From NCBI RefSeq assembly GCF_007829955.1, contig NZ_VIWX01000003.1, positions 186,001 to 250,000 on the forward strand: a stretch of 64,000 nt of DNA. Reading direction: 5' to 3'. The translations under genes and the position numbers were made by a program. The stretch is from Saccharopolyspora dendranthemae (GTDB lineage Bacteria > Actinomycetota > Actinomycetes > Mycobacteriales > Pseudonocardiaceae). How positions within the stretch are numbered: the first letter of the stretch is position 1; each line of letters opens with the position of its first letter. The notes beneath the pieces were generated by a model. The model was not told the origin of the DNA, did no database searches, and saw nothing but the letters and a program-made list of their open reading frames with translations. Shown here piece by piece: positions 29,602 to 37,669 of this stretch.

Positions 29602-30513
29602 TCAGCGGCGGGCCGTGTCCGGACGCGCGGCGCGCTGCGGTGGCGGCGCGGCGCGGACCGCGTGCACCCGCATCAGGCTCAGGTCGGCCGGGTCGGGCGG
29701 CAGCAGCAGTCGCATGAAGTGGTCGATGAGCAGAGCGGTCACCACCGCCAGGGCCGTGACCAGCGCGTTGTTGACCGCGTGCAGCACGACGCCGTCGGCC
29801 AGCGCCTGGACCCCGTCGCGGAACGTCCAGCCGAAGGTGAGCAGGCCGACCACCGCGGTCGCCGCCCACAGCGCCCACCAGAACCGGACCAGGAGGCTCG
29901 GCGACGGTCGCGCGCCCTTCTCCCGGTCGCCCTCGGCGACCAGCAGGGAGTGCTCGAGCTCGGCGACCGCCGACCCGGGGATCAGCAGGTTCAGCCCGGG
30001 GACCAGGACGCCTGCCACGACCTGCCAGTCCGGCCGGGCGCTGCGGACACCGATCCGCTCGGTCGCCGCGAGCCGCGCCCGCAGGCCCCAGAGCACCACG
30101 AGCACTCCGGTCAGCACGCCCATCAGCACCAGGATCAGCCCGGTGGTGCCCACCAGGGCGTCCGAGATCGCCAGCACCGTGCGCGAGAGCGCATCACCCC
30201 TGCTGAGCAGCAGCAGGACGTAGCGCCACACCTCGGCGACGGTCGCCAGCGCGCCGACTCCGGCGGTCACCCACAGCGCCGCGATGGCGGTGCCGCCGGT
30301 CGCGCCCGCTCGTTCGGCGTGGTCGACGGGGCCGTGCGTGGGCAGCGCCAGCGGCCAGCGCCAGGCCAGCAGCGGGAAGCCCCAGCGCGGAGGCGCCGGA
30401 TACGAGGGCGGGCCGGTGTAGGGCCGCGGCCGGCGGGCCTGCCGGGCGCGGCGCGGACCGCCGGGCGGAGTGGCGATCCACTCCGTCCGGTCGGGCTGGG
30501 GCTGATCGGTCAC
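29602..30513 (-). CDS. DUF4328 membrane protein (303 aa)
   Basis: A Pro/Arg-rich cytoplasmic N-terminus of about 65 residues is followed by around six hydrophobic segments. Characteristic pieces are ATVAEVWRYVLLLLSRG, WQVVAGVLVPGLNLLIPGSAVAELEH and LVRFWWALWAATAVVGLL. This is the DUF4328 pattern found in many actinomycete membrane proteins of unknown function. GTG 30513 overlaps the rhodanese stop by 4 bases, so it is translationally coupled. Confidence 0.8.
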   Translation of the reverse strand: MTDQPQPDRTEWIATPPGGPRRARQARRPRPYTGPPSYPAPPRWGFPLLAWRWPLALPTHGPVDHAERAGATGGTAIAALWVTAGVGALATVAEVWRYVLLLLSRGDALSRTVLAISDALVGTTGLILVLMGVLTGVLVVLWGLRARLAATERIGVRSARPDWQVVAGVLVPGLNLLIPGSAVAELEHSLLVAEGDREKGARPSPSLLVRFWWALWAATAVVGLLTFGWTFRDGVQALADGVVLHAVNNALVTALAVVTALLIDHFMRLLLPPDPADLSLMRVHAVRAAPPPQRAARPDTARR

Positions 30514-30866
30514 AGCACGTACGGCTCGCCGTCGGAATCACCGGACACCATCGGTCGGCCGATGCTCGACCAGCCGTGCATGCCCCGCTCGACGTTGACG
30601 GCGTCCCAGCCGTTGGCGTTGAGGTAGGCGGTGACCTTCGCGGAGCGGCCGCCGGACCGGCACACCACGTAGACCTGATCCGCCTCGGGGATGTCGTCGA
30701 GGCGGTCGATGATCTTGCTCATCGGGATGTGCACGGCTTCGGGGGCGTGCCCGGCCTGCCACTCGTCGTCCTCGCGGACGTCCAGCAGCACGCTGTTCGA
30801 CGACAGGTTCTCGGGCAGTTCTTCCGGCTGAACGCGGGGGACCTGTCCAGGGGGTGGAGTAGTCAC
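30510..30866 (-). CDS. Single-domain rhodanese-like protein (118 aa)
   Basis: A stand-alone rhodanese domain with the active-site loop CRSGGRS (Cys69) and the family runs LLDVREDDEWQAGHAPEAVHIPMS and YLNANGWDAVNVERGMHGW. Such proteins move sulfane sulfur between carriers; the acceptor is unknown. GTG 30866 has a GGGGTGTG run upstream. It is co-transcribed and coupled with the DUF4328 gene. A 68-bp repeat element lies 45 bp upstream, within its likely promoter region. Confidence 0.9.
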   Translation of the reverse strand: MTTPPPGQVPRVQPEELPENLSSNSVLLDVREDDEWQAGHAPEAVHIPMSKIIDRLDDIPEADQVYVVCRSGGRSAKVTAYLNANGWDAVNVERGMHGWSSIGRPMVSGDSDGEPYVL

Positions 30867-30911
30867 ACCCCGATGCTGCCACGTCGCACGTGTTCCCGAC
30901 GTGAGGGTGCG

Positions 30912-30979
30912 CCCAGTTTTAGTCATAACTGAGCCGACAATTCGGACATGATCATGGCTCGGTTTGGACTAAAACTGGG
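30912..30979 (+). repeat. 68-bp inverted-repeat element, copy 2
   Basis: Ends CCCAGTTTTAGTC and GACTAAAACTGGG, with a 42-bp core that differs from copy 4 at two or three bases. It lies between the rhodanese gene (start 30866) and the terminator of the symporter operon. The right flank ACCTGGTG equals the right flank of copy 1. Confidence 0.92.
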
Positions 30980-30996
30980 ACCTGGTGCGATGGGAA

Positions 30997-31027
30997 GGGC
31001 CCCGGACCTGGTGTTGGTCCGGGGCCC
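30997..31027 (-). terminator. Terminator of the DUF485-ActP operon
   Basis: A perfect 12-bp GC stem, GGGCCCCGGACC (30997-31008) with GGTCCGGGGCCC (31016-31027), and a 7-base loop. It begins 21 bp beyond the symporter stop codon. There is no T-run, as is usual for actinobacterial hairpin terminators. Confidence 0.8.
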
Positions 31028-31047
31028 CTCGGGATGGGTGGATCAGG

Positions 31048-32682
31048 TCAGTGCTGGACCGCCTTCTCCGAGCCCGCACCCGTGAGGGAGCGGACCTCCA
31101 TCTCCGCGTACTTCTTGCCGCCGTTCTCGTCCTTGCTCAGGATCGTTCCGAGGTAGCCGAGCAGGAAGGACAGCGGGATCGACACCAGACCCGGGTTCTT
31201 CAGAGGGAACAGCGCGAAGTCCATCGACGGGAACATCGCTTCCTCACCACCGGAGACCGCGGGCGAGAAGACGATCAGCACGATGGTGATCGCCAGACCA
31301 CCGTAGATGCTGAACAGCGCGCCCGTGGTGTTGAACCGCTTCCAGAAAAGCGAGTACAGCAGGGTCGGCAGGTTCGCCGACGCGGCGACGGCGAAGGCCA
31401 GCGCGACCAGGAAGGCCACGTTCTGCCCGTTGGCCGCGATACCGCCGAGGATCGACACGATGCCGATGACCACCGCGGTGATCCGCGCGACGCGGACCTC
31501 CTGCTGCTTGTCGTCGACCTGCCCCTTCTTGATCACGTTCGCGTAGATGTCGTGCGCGAACGAGGCCGAGGCCGTGATCGTCAGACCGGCCACCACCGCG
31601 AGGATCGTCGCGAAGGCGACCGCGGAGATGAAGCCCAGCAGCAGCGGGCCGCCCAGGTAGGAGGCCAGCAGCGGAGCCGCCGAGTTCACGCCGCCGGGGG
31701 CGTCCTTGATCGCGTCCGGGCCCACCAGCGCACCGGCGCCGTAACCGAGGACCAGGGTGAACAGGTAGAACAGGCCGATCAGCCAGATCGCCCAGACCAC
31801 CGAACGACGCGCTTCCTTGGCGGTCGGCACGGTGTAGAAGCGCATCAGCACGTGCGGCAGGCCCGCGGTGCCGAGCACCAGGGCGATGCCCAGCGAGATG
31901 AAGTCGAGCTTGCTCGTCTCCGTCTTGCCGTACTGGGCGCCCGGGTTGAGCACCTTGTCCCCTGCGACCTCGGCCGCGTGGCCGAGCAGGCCGGAGAGGT
32001 TGAACCCGTAGATGCCCAGGACCCACAGCGTCATCACGAAGGCGCCGGCGATCAGCAGGGCCGCCTTGATGATCTGCACCCAGGTCGTGCCGCGCATGCC
32101 GCCGACCAGGACGTAGAGGATCATCAGCGCGCCGACCACGGCGATCACGATGGCCTGTCCGCCCTTGTCGGTGATGCCCAGCAGCAGCGCGATGAGCCCA
32201 CCCGCACCGGCCATCTGGGCCAGCAGGTAGAAGAAGCTCACCACCAGCGTGGACAGCGAGGCCGCCGTGCGCACCGGACGCTCGCGCATCCGGAAGCTGA
32301 GCACGTCGCCCATCGTGTAGCGGCCGGTGTTGCGCAGCAGCTCGGCGACCAGCAGCAGCGCGACGAGCCACGCGACCAGGAAGCCGATGGAGTAGAGGAA
32401 GCCGTCGTACCCGTTGACCGCGATGGCTCCCGCGATGCCGAGGAACGACGCCGCGGACAGGTAGTCACCGGAGATCGCGATGCCGTTCTGCGGCCCGCTG
32501 AAGGCGTGCCCGGCGGCGTAGTAGTCCGACGCGGTCTTGGTGTTCCGGCTCGCGCGGAACACGATCACCATCGTGACCGCGACGAAGATCGCGAAGATGC
32601 CGATGTTCAGCAACGAGTTGCCACCGGCGGGCGCGTCCTGCGCGAGCGGCTGGGTGGCGGTCATCGCTTGGAACGTGCTCAC
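31048..32682 (-). CDS. Sodium:solute symporter, ActP/MctC-type cation/acetate symporter (544 aa)
   Basis: About 13 membrane helices of the SSS fold. Diagnostic ActP runs include DYYAAGHAFSGPQNGIAISGDYLSAASFLG, RNTGRYTMGDVLSFRM and LPHVLMRFYTVP. The family takes up acetate, propionate or pyruvate with sodium or protons. GTG 32682 overlaps the DUF485 stop by 4 bases, the standard yjcH-actP arrangement. A GC hairpin follows the gene. A second, more distant SSS symporter lies upstream on the same strand. Confidence 0.93.
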   Translation of the reverse strand: MSTFQAMTATQPLAQDAPAGGNSLLNIGIFAIFVAVTMVIVFRASRNTKTASDYYAAGHAFSGPQNGIAISGDYLSAASFLGIAGAIAVNGYDGFLYSIGFLVAWLVALLLVAELLRNTGRYTMGDVLSFRMRERPVRTAASLSTLVVSFFYLLAQMAGAGGLIALLLGITDKGGQAIVIAVVGALMILYVLVGGMRGTTWVQIIKAALLIAGAFVMTLWVLGIYGFNLSGLLGHAAEVAGDKVLNPGAQYGKTETSKLDFISLGIALVLGTAGLPHVLMRFYTVPTAKEARRSVVWAIWLIGLFYLFTLVLGYGAGALVGPDAIKDAPGGVNSAAPLLASYLGGPLLLGFISAVAFATILAVVAGLTITASASFAHDIYANVIKKGQVDDKQQEVRVARITAVVIGIVSILGGIAANGQNVAFLVALAFAVAASANLPTLLYSLFWKRFNTTGALFSIYGGLAITIVLIVFSPAVSGGEEAMFPSMDFALFPLKNPGLVSIPLSFLLGYLGTILSKDENGGKKYAEMEVRSLTGAGSEKAVQH

Positions 32683-33029
32683 TTGCCGCCTCCCTCAACG
32701 TCTTCCCGGATCTTCTCGGCAACCGGGTCCAGGTTCTTGTTGGCGTAGCGGACGTACCAGGTCGTGATCGCGAAGGTGGACACGAACTGCAGCAGGCCGA
32801 GAACCAGTCCGACGTTGATGTTGCCGACCAGCTTGATGCTCATGAAGCCGTGCGCGTAGTCGGCGAGCAGCACGTACACCAGGTACCAGACCAGGAATAA
32901 CGCCGATACGGGAAATACGAAGTTGCGCAGTCTTTTGCGCAGTTGGGCGAATTCGGGGCTGCTTTGCGCAGCGGCCCAGGTTTCGGCGTCAATACCGGAC
33001 CCGGACCCGTTTTGGTCCGTGGCGCTCAC
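32679..33029 (-). CDS. DUF485 small membrane protein (YjcH-like, 116 aa)
   Basis: Two membrane helices (FVFPVSALFLVWYLVYVLLADY and VGLVLGLLQFVSTFAITTWYVRYA) in the DUF485 pattern, the usual small partner of ActP-type symporters. GTG 33029 has GGAAGGAG 6-13 bases upstream. It is coupled to the symporter by a 4-base overlap. Its role is probably assembly or stability of the carrier. Confidence 0.9.
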   Translation of the reverse strand: MSATDQNGSGSGIDAETWAAAQSSPEFAQLRKRLRNFVFPVSALFLVWYLVYVLLADYAHGFMSIKLVGNINVGLVLGLLQFVSTFAITTWYVRYANKNLDPVAEKIREDVEGGGK

Positions 33030-33344
33030 GGCTCTCCTTCCACAAAGAAAGGCCCAGCCTCGCGTAATCGCCAAGCGTGAGCCTGAATCACACAACGCCG
33101 GAACGCTACGGAATCCGACGCTCCGGTGGGTAGGCCCGTTGGGAGTACGGGTGCTAACGATCGAGTGAAGGTTGACTGCTCAACATGCGGCAGTGAATTG
33201 CGGCGAATGGGAAGGTTTTCATTCCAACGGAGTATTGATCGTCTTCCTATTGTCGAATTTTATCGACAGAAAGTAACTGATTGCCGAGGCAATGACACGT
33301 TCGGACGCGCGGAATCCGCAGCGGAGGAATTGATCCCGGAATCC
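33030..33344 (-). promoter_or_regulatory. AT-rich intergenic region with two palindromes between the symporter operons
   Basis: About 315 bp with no gene. Roughly 33160-33300 is clearly richer in A and T than its surroundings. It contains TGTCGA-ATTTTA-TCGACA at 33251-33268 and ATTGCC-GA-GGCAAT at 33280-33293, both perfect inverted repeats about 11 bp apart. They are candidate operators for the downstream DUF485-ActP operon or structures ending the upstream symporter transcript. Confidence 0.6.
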
Positions 33345-35084
33345 TCAGCGCTCGTGGCGGCCCTGACGTGGCCCCGATTCGGCGGTCGGCCTGCTGTCCA
33401 CGAAGCCCAACCGGTCCGGAGCGTGCAGCCGCAGCATCAGCCGCGAGACACCGCTCGGCACGCGGGACCGGGTGGCCAGGCTGACCAGGTAGGTCACCGC
33501 GAACGCCAGCGGCACCGTGACCAGCGCCGGCTGCTGGGCGAGCTGCGACCACCAGCCACCATCGGCGAAGTACGAGCTCAGAGCCGAGATCAGCACCAGC
33601 GATCCGCCGGTCAGCATGCCCCACGCGGCGCCGGCGGCGGTCAGCCCGCGCCACCAGATGCCCAGCACCAGGACCGGGCAGAACGTCGACGCCGCCATCG
33701 CGAAGGCCAGCCCGACGCTGCGCGCGATGTCGTGGTCGTCCACCGCCAGGGCCAGCACCACCGGGACCGCGCACGAGAGCACCGCCGCCGAGCCGAACCG
33801 CATCGTCCTGCCCCACAGCACGTCTCGCGACGACAGCACCCCGGCGAGGCTCATCACCAGGCCGGAAGAGGTGGACAAGAACGCGGCGAACGCACCCGCC
33901 GCGGTGATCGCGGCCAGCACTCCGCCGACCCAGTTGCCCAGCATCGCGTGCGGCAGCAGCAGCACCGCGGCATCGGTCCGGCCGGTGACCAGCAGTTGCG
34001 GCACGTAGAGCCGCGACAGCAGCCCGAAGATCGTGGGGAACAGGTAGAACGCGCCCAGCAGTCCCAGAACGTAGAGCGCGGTCCGGCGCGCTCCGGTGCC
34101 GGAGGGGTTGGCGTAGAAGCGCGCCAGGACGTGCGGCAGGCCCATCGTGCCCAGGAAGGTCGCGATGAGCACGGAGTAGGTCTCCAGCACTCCGGGGAGC
34201 CCGTCCTGCTGCGGTCGCAGCCAGCTCTCGTTGTCCGCAGCCGAGCCGGTCACCACCGGAACCGCGGCTCCGGCCGGGAAGCGCAGCTCGCTGCCCGCCC
34301 GCACCGGGTGCTGCCCCGGCTGCAGGTACACCGCACCCGGCGCCCCCGAGCCCTCCGCGGAGGTCATCCAGACCGGTTCGCCGACCTCCAGCGTCACGTC
34401 GGTCTCGACGCGGACCGCGGTGTCCTCCTGGAAGAACGGCGCGTGCGGGTCGTCCAGAGCCTGCCGCTGCTCGCTGACCAGGAACACCATCAGCAGCGCG
34501 AACGCGGGCAAGGTGATCGCGAAGAGCTTCACCCAGTACTGGAACGCCTGCACCAGCGTCACCGCGCGCAGCACCCCGCCGACCACGCTGATGTGCACGA
34601 TCAGCGCGACCACGAGGATCCCGGCCTGGTACTGGAAACCGACGATCGCCGACAGCGCCATCCCGGCCGCCTGCAACTGCGGGACGAGGTACAGCCAGCC
34701 GATGACCACGACGACCACCGTGGTCATCGAGCGCAGGCTCAACGAGTTCAGCCGCGCCTCGACGAAGTCCGGCATCGTGTAGGCGCCGGACCGGCGCATG
34801 GGCGCCACGACGAACAGCATCAGCGCCAGGTAGCCCGCCGCGAAGCCGATCGGGTACCAGAGCGCATCGACGCCGTCCTTCATCACCAGCCCGGCAACGC
34901 CCAGGAACGAGGCGGCCGAGAGGTACTCGCCGGAGATGGCGGCGGCGTTGCGCTCTTCCCGGACGGGCTTGCGGGCGGCGGAGAAATCGGTGGTCCCGGC
35001 CGAGCGCGAGCTCCACAGCCCGATGCCCAGCGTCGCGACGACGATTAGCAGCACGCCGCCCAAGGACCACAGATTCGACAACAT
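33345..35084 (-). CDS. Second sodium:solute symporter (about 579 aa)
   Basis: SSS fold with the same family landmarks as ActP (AAAISGEYLSAASFLGVAG, SGAYTMPDFVEARL, MGLPHVLARFYANPSG), so the substrate is probably also a small monocarboxylate. An extra hydrophilic stretch of about 80 residues (EQRQALDDPHAPFFQEDTAV to ADNESWLRPQQ, near residues 225-310) interrupts the helices and is absent in the first symporter. ATG 35084 has GGGTGG upstream; GTG 35123 would add 13 residues. It follows a small membrane protein and a LytTR regulator on the same strand. Confidence 0.9.
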   Translation of the reverse strand: MLSNLWSLGGVLLIVVATLGIGLWSSRSAGTTDFSAARKPVREERNAAAISGEYLSAASFLGVAGLVMKDGVDALWYPIGFAAGYLALMLFVVAPMRRSGAYTMPDFVEARLNSLSLRSMTTVVVVVIGWLYLVPQLQAAGMALSAIVGFQYQAGILVVALIVHISVVGGVLRAVTLVQAFQYWVKLFAITLPAFALLMVFLVSEQRQALDDPHAPFFQEDTAVRVETDVTLEVGEPVWMTSAEGSGAPGAVYLQPGQHPVRAGSELRFPAGAAVPVVTGSAADNESWLRPQQDGLPGVLETYSVLIATFLGTMGLPHVLARFYANPSGTGARRTALYVLGLLGAFYLFPTIFGLLSRLYVPQLLVTGRTDAAVLLLPHAMLGNWVGGVLAAITAAGAFAAFLSTSSGLVMSLAGVLSSRDVLWGRTMRFGSAAVLSCAVPVVLALAVDDHDIARSVGLAFAMAASTFCPVLVLGIWWRGLTAAGAAWGMLTGGSLVLISALSSYFADGGWWSQLAQQPALVTVPLAFAVTYLVSLATRSRVPSGVSRLMLRLHAPDRLGFVDSRPTAESGPRQGRHER

Positions 35085-35193
35085 CTCACCCAGCCACCCG
35101 GCTTTTCGAAGAGTCGCGACCACTTTACGCAGAGCGGTCGACGAACCCGAAGCAGCTCACCTGAATTCCGCCGTGCGCACGACGAACTCGCCG

Positions 35194-35598
35194 CTACTCC
35201 TCGAGCATTCCGAGGAAGTCGTCCTCGTTGCGCTCGGCCCTCCTGGTGTACATCAGCCCGACGACCACCAGGAACGGGTACGCCAGCACTCCGAGCAGCA
35301 ACCACGGCAGCCGGATCCCCAGGACCTCGGCATCACCGGTGGAGGGCACCAGCCAGAACATCAGCGGCAGGCCGAACAGCACGACCGCGACGATCCCGGA
35401 CAGCCGGAGCGCGGCCCGCAACTGCTTCTCGACGAGGTCCCGGACCAGGCCTTCCAGCGCGCCGGTGCGCTCCTCGACCTCGACGCGGACTCGCGGGACG
35501 TGCGGCCCGCGCCGGTCGGCGAGCACGACGCGCTTGCGCCTCGGCCGGGGCGAGTAGTCCCCCAGCCGGGCTCGGACGTCGAAGTTCTCCGGGCTCAT
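35194..35598 (-). CDS. Small two-helix membrane protein, probable symporter partner (134 aa)
   Basis: A charged cytoplasmic N-terminus of about 60 residues (RPRRKRVVLADRRG, with acidic VEVEERTGALEG) precedes two hydrophobic segments (AALRLSGIVAVVLFGLPLMFWLVP and WLLLGVLAYPFLVVVGLMYT). The position just before a symporter gene matches that of DUF485, though similarity is weak. It lies 10 bp after the LytTR regulator, so the three genes (regulator, small protein, symporter) probably form an operon. Confidence 0.78.
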   Translation of the reverse strand: MSPENFDVRARLGDYSPRPRRKRVVLADRRGPHVPRVRVEVEERTGALEGLVRDLVEKQLRAALRLSGIVAVVLFGLPLMFWLVPSTGDAEVLGIRLPWLLLGVLAYPFLVVVGLMYTRRAERNEDDFLGMLEE

Positions 35599-35608
35599 CC
35601 GGCGCGGC

Positions 35609-36445
35609 TCACGGCTGTCCCCAGCTGTCGCGCGGCGCCTTCACCAAGCGGTCCTTGAGCTCCCTGGTGTGGCGCCGGGACACGGGGAGCTCCTTGGGCG
35701 GTCCGCCGCCGAGCACCACCGAGTAGCCGGACGAGGACATCCGCAGTTCGCTGACCAGCGCGAGCGAGACCAGGAACGATCGGTGGATGCGCAGGAAACC
35801 GGCCTCTCCCCAGCGCTCTTCCAGCTGCGCCAGCGGGATCCGCACCAGGTGCGAACCTTCCGTGGTGTGCAGCCGCGCGTAGTCGCCCTGCGCCTCGACC
35901 CAGCGGACTTCCTTGCGCGGGATCATCCGCGTGGTGCCGGCGAGTTCGACGGGGATGACCTCGTCGTCGTCCGGCACGGCGGCCTCCAGGGGCTGGGGGG
36001 TCCCGCTCTTGCCGGACTGCTCCTTGTTCTTCTCGATGGTGCGCAGCGCGCGGTCGACGCGGTCGGCGTTCGCCGGCTTCATGATGTAGTCCAGCGCGCC
36101 GACCTCGAACGCCTCCAGCGCGTTCTCCTCGTGCCCGGTGATGAACACCAGTGCGGGCGGAATGCGGAACGCGGTGAGCACGCGAGCGAGTTCCATTCCC
36201 GACAGGCCGGGCATCGACACGTCCGCGAACACGGCGTCCACGATGGACTCGTTCTCCTCGCGACCGGCGATCAGCTCCGGGTCGTCGCTGCGCAGCAGGC
36301 GCAACGCCTCGGCGGCGTCGAACGCGGTCAGCACCCGCCCGACGCGAGGGTTGCTGCCGAGCAGGAATTTCATCTCGTCAAGCCCGGCCCGCTCGTCGTC
36401 GACGGCAAGGACGACGAGCCCGGCGGGGTTCTCTCGTGTACTCAA
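35609..36445 (-). CDS. LytTR-family response regulator (278 aa)
   Basis: A receiver domain (residues about 10-130) with VDDE, phospho-acceptor Asp75 in FADVSMPG, Thr in FITGHEENALEAF and the KPAN lysine loop, then a LytTR DNA-binding domain (about 165-265, EVRWVEAQGDYARLHTTEGSHLVRIPLAQLEERW ... FLRIHRSFLV). LytTR regulators of this kind often control carboxylate carriers (BtsR, YpdB, LytR). TTG 36445 is the only plausible start. It is probably co-transcribed with a symporter and paired with the LytS-like kinase 1.2 kb upstream. Confidence 0.92.
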   Translation of the reverse strand: MSTRENPAGLVVLAVDDERAGLDEMKFLLGSNPRVGRVLTAFDAAEALRLLRSDDPELIAGREENESIVDAVFADVSMPGLSGMELARVLTAFRIPPALVFITGHEENALEAFEVGALDYIMKPANADRVDRALRTIEKNKEQSGKSGTPQPLEAAVPDDDEVIPVELAGTTRMIPRKEVRWVEAQGDYARLHTTEGSHLVRIPLAQLEERWGEAGFLRIHRSFLVSLALVSELRMSSSGYSVVLGGGPPKELPVSRRHTRELKDRLVKAPRDSWGQP

Positions 36446-36748
36446 TGCAACGCCATATCGTGCCGCGCCTCCGGCGCACTGTCCATGTCCCGGCTCCTGC
36501 GCTCGACGCCTCCCGCGCCGGTGTGCGAAACGTGCTTGCGGACCCTAGTTGTTAGCGCAGAACGAGGGTCCTCCACGAGGGCTCAGCGACAAGAATCTGC
36601 TTCACGAAGCAGATTTTCGCCCGAACGGATCAATTTTTCGGCTGATCGAGCCATCCTCGTTTGGGCGAACCGGATCAACACTCTCCGGAACAACGCGCAA
36701 AACGGGCCCCCGCCGAGCTTTCCCGGCGGGGACCCGAAGCACAAGCCT
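36446..36748 (-). other. Intergenic region upstream of the LytTR gene with AT-rich hairpin
   Basis: About 300 bp with no gene. It holds the promoter of the LytTR operon. AATCTGCTT-CACG-AAGCAGATT at 36594-36615 is a perfect 9-bp hairpin, of low GC in a GC-rich genome, followed on the plus strand by TT. It could be an operator or a terminator remnant. The terminator of the upstream S49 gene is at 36699-36736. Confidence 0.6.
36699..36736 (-). terminator. Terminator after the S49 peptidase gene
   Basis: On the minus strand, a stem of 12 bp (36736-36725 with 36716-36705, one G-U pair) with a short loop is followed by GTTTT. It begins 13 bp after the S49 peptidase stop codon and separates that unit from the LytTR operon. 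Confidence 0.82.
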
Positions 36749-37660
36749 CTACAGGCCGAAACGGTCCCACATGGCGCGGTGTTCGAGCGCGTCGAGCCCG
36801 GAAACCAGGTTCGCCACGGGGTTGCGCGAGACGCCCGAGGACATCCCGAGTCGCGCCAGCAGCGGCTTGCGGCCCTCCACCGTCTGCACCTGGGCGTCCG
36901 GGTACTTCCGCTCGATGATCTCGCGCAGCGTCCCGACACCGTCGACGAGGCCCAGTTCCGCGGCCTTCGCGCCGGTCCACACCTCGCCCGAGAACAGCTC
37001 GTCCTCGCCGCCGTTCAGCTTGCCCTCGCGGCGCTCGCGGACCCAGTCGGTGAACTGGCCGTGCAGCTCGTCCTGCAGACCGCGCAGCCACTGCACGTCC
37101 TCGGACTTCTCCGGGCGGAACGGGTCGAGCCGCACCTTGTTCTCACCGGCGGTGTAGACGCGGCGTTCGACGCCCAGCTTGTCCAGCAGGCCCGTCATCC
37201 CGAAGCTCGCGCTGACCACGCCGACCGACCCGACCAGCGAGGTCTGGTGCGCGTAGATCTCGTCGGCGGCGCAGGCCAGCCAGTAGCCCCCGGAAGCGGC
37301 GACGTCCTCGCAGTAGGCCAGCACCGGCACGTTCTTCTCCGCGGCCAGGCCCCGGATCCGGTCCGCGACCAGTGCGGACTGGGTGGGGGCGCCGCCCGGG
37401 GAGTTGATCGACAGCACCACGGCGCTGAGCCGGTCGTGCGAGAACGCGCGGTTGAGCGCCGAGTCCACGCTCTGCAACGAGATCGAGGGCCGCCCCATCG
37501 GCGACGGCTGCGGCGTGATGACGCCGTGCAGCTTGACCACCGCCACGACGGGGCCGCGCTCGGCCATGCCGGGCAGCTTCCCGCCGAACTTCTCGGTCAG
37601 CTCCTTGGGCAACTTGGCCGTGACCATGTCGGCGAACTTCTGCGGTGCCTTCTCGTCCAT
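36749..37660 (-). CDS. S49-family signal-peptide-peptidase-like protease (SohB/SppA type, 303 aa)
   Basis: The S49 core is clear: VVAVVKLHGVITP, the crotonase-like SAVVLSINSPGGAPTQSALVADRIR, and the Ser nucleophile run DVAASGGYWLACAADEIYA with SLVGSVGVV. The Lys of the Ser-Lys dyad is probably within GENKVRLDPF. There is no N-terminal membrane anchor, so the protein may be cytoplasmic or peripheral. It starts 9 bp after the LytS-like kinase gene and is likely to be co-transcribed with it. A GC hairpin ends the unit. Confidence 0.9.
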   Translation of the reverse strand: MDEKAPQKFADMVTAKLPKELTEKFGGKLPGMAERGPVVAVVKLHGVITPQPSPMGRPSISLQSVDSALNRAFSHDRLSAVVLSINSPGGAPTQSALVADRIRGLAAEKNVPVLAYCEDVAASGGYWLACAADEIYAHQTSLVGSVGVVSASFGMTGLLDKLGVERRVYTAGENKVRLDPFRPEKSEDVQWLRGLQDELHGQFTDWVRERREGKLNGGEDELFSGEVWTGAKAAELGLVDGVGTLREIIERKYPDAQVQTVEGRKPLLARLGMSSGVSRNPVANLVSGLDALEHRAMWDRFGL

Positions 37661-37669
37661 ACCTCGACG

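Noticed and set aside
33071..33090. A GlxR/Crp-type site (GTGA...TCAC) upstream of DUF485
   Set aside because: The spacing is 7 instead of 6 bases, so it does not fit the consensus.
33126..35048. A long plus-strand frame across the second symporter
   Set aside because: It is the complement of the symporter gene, with an Arg/His-rich product typical of shadow frames.
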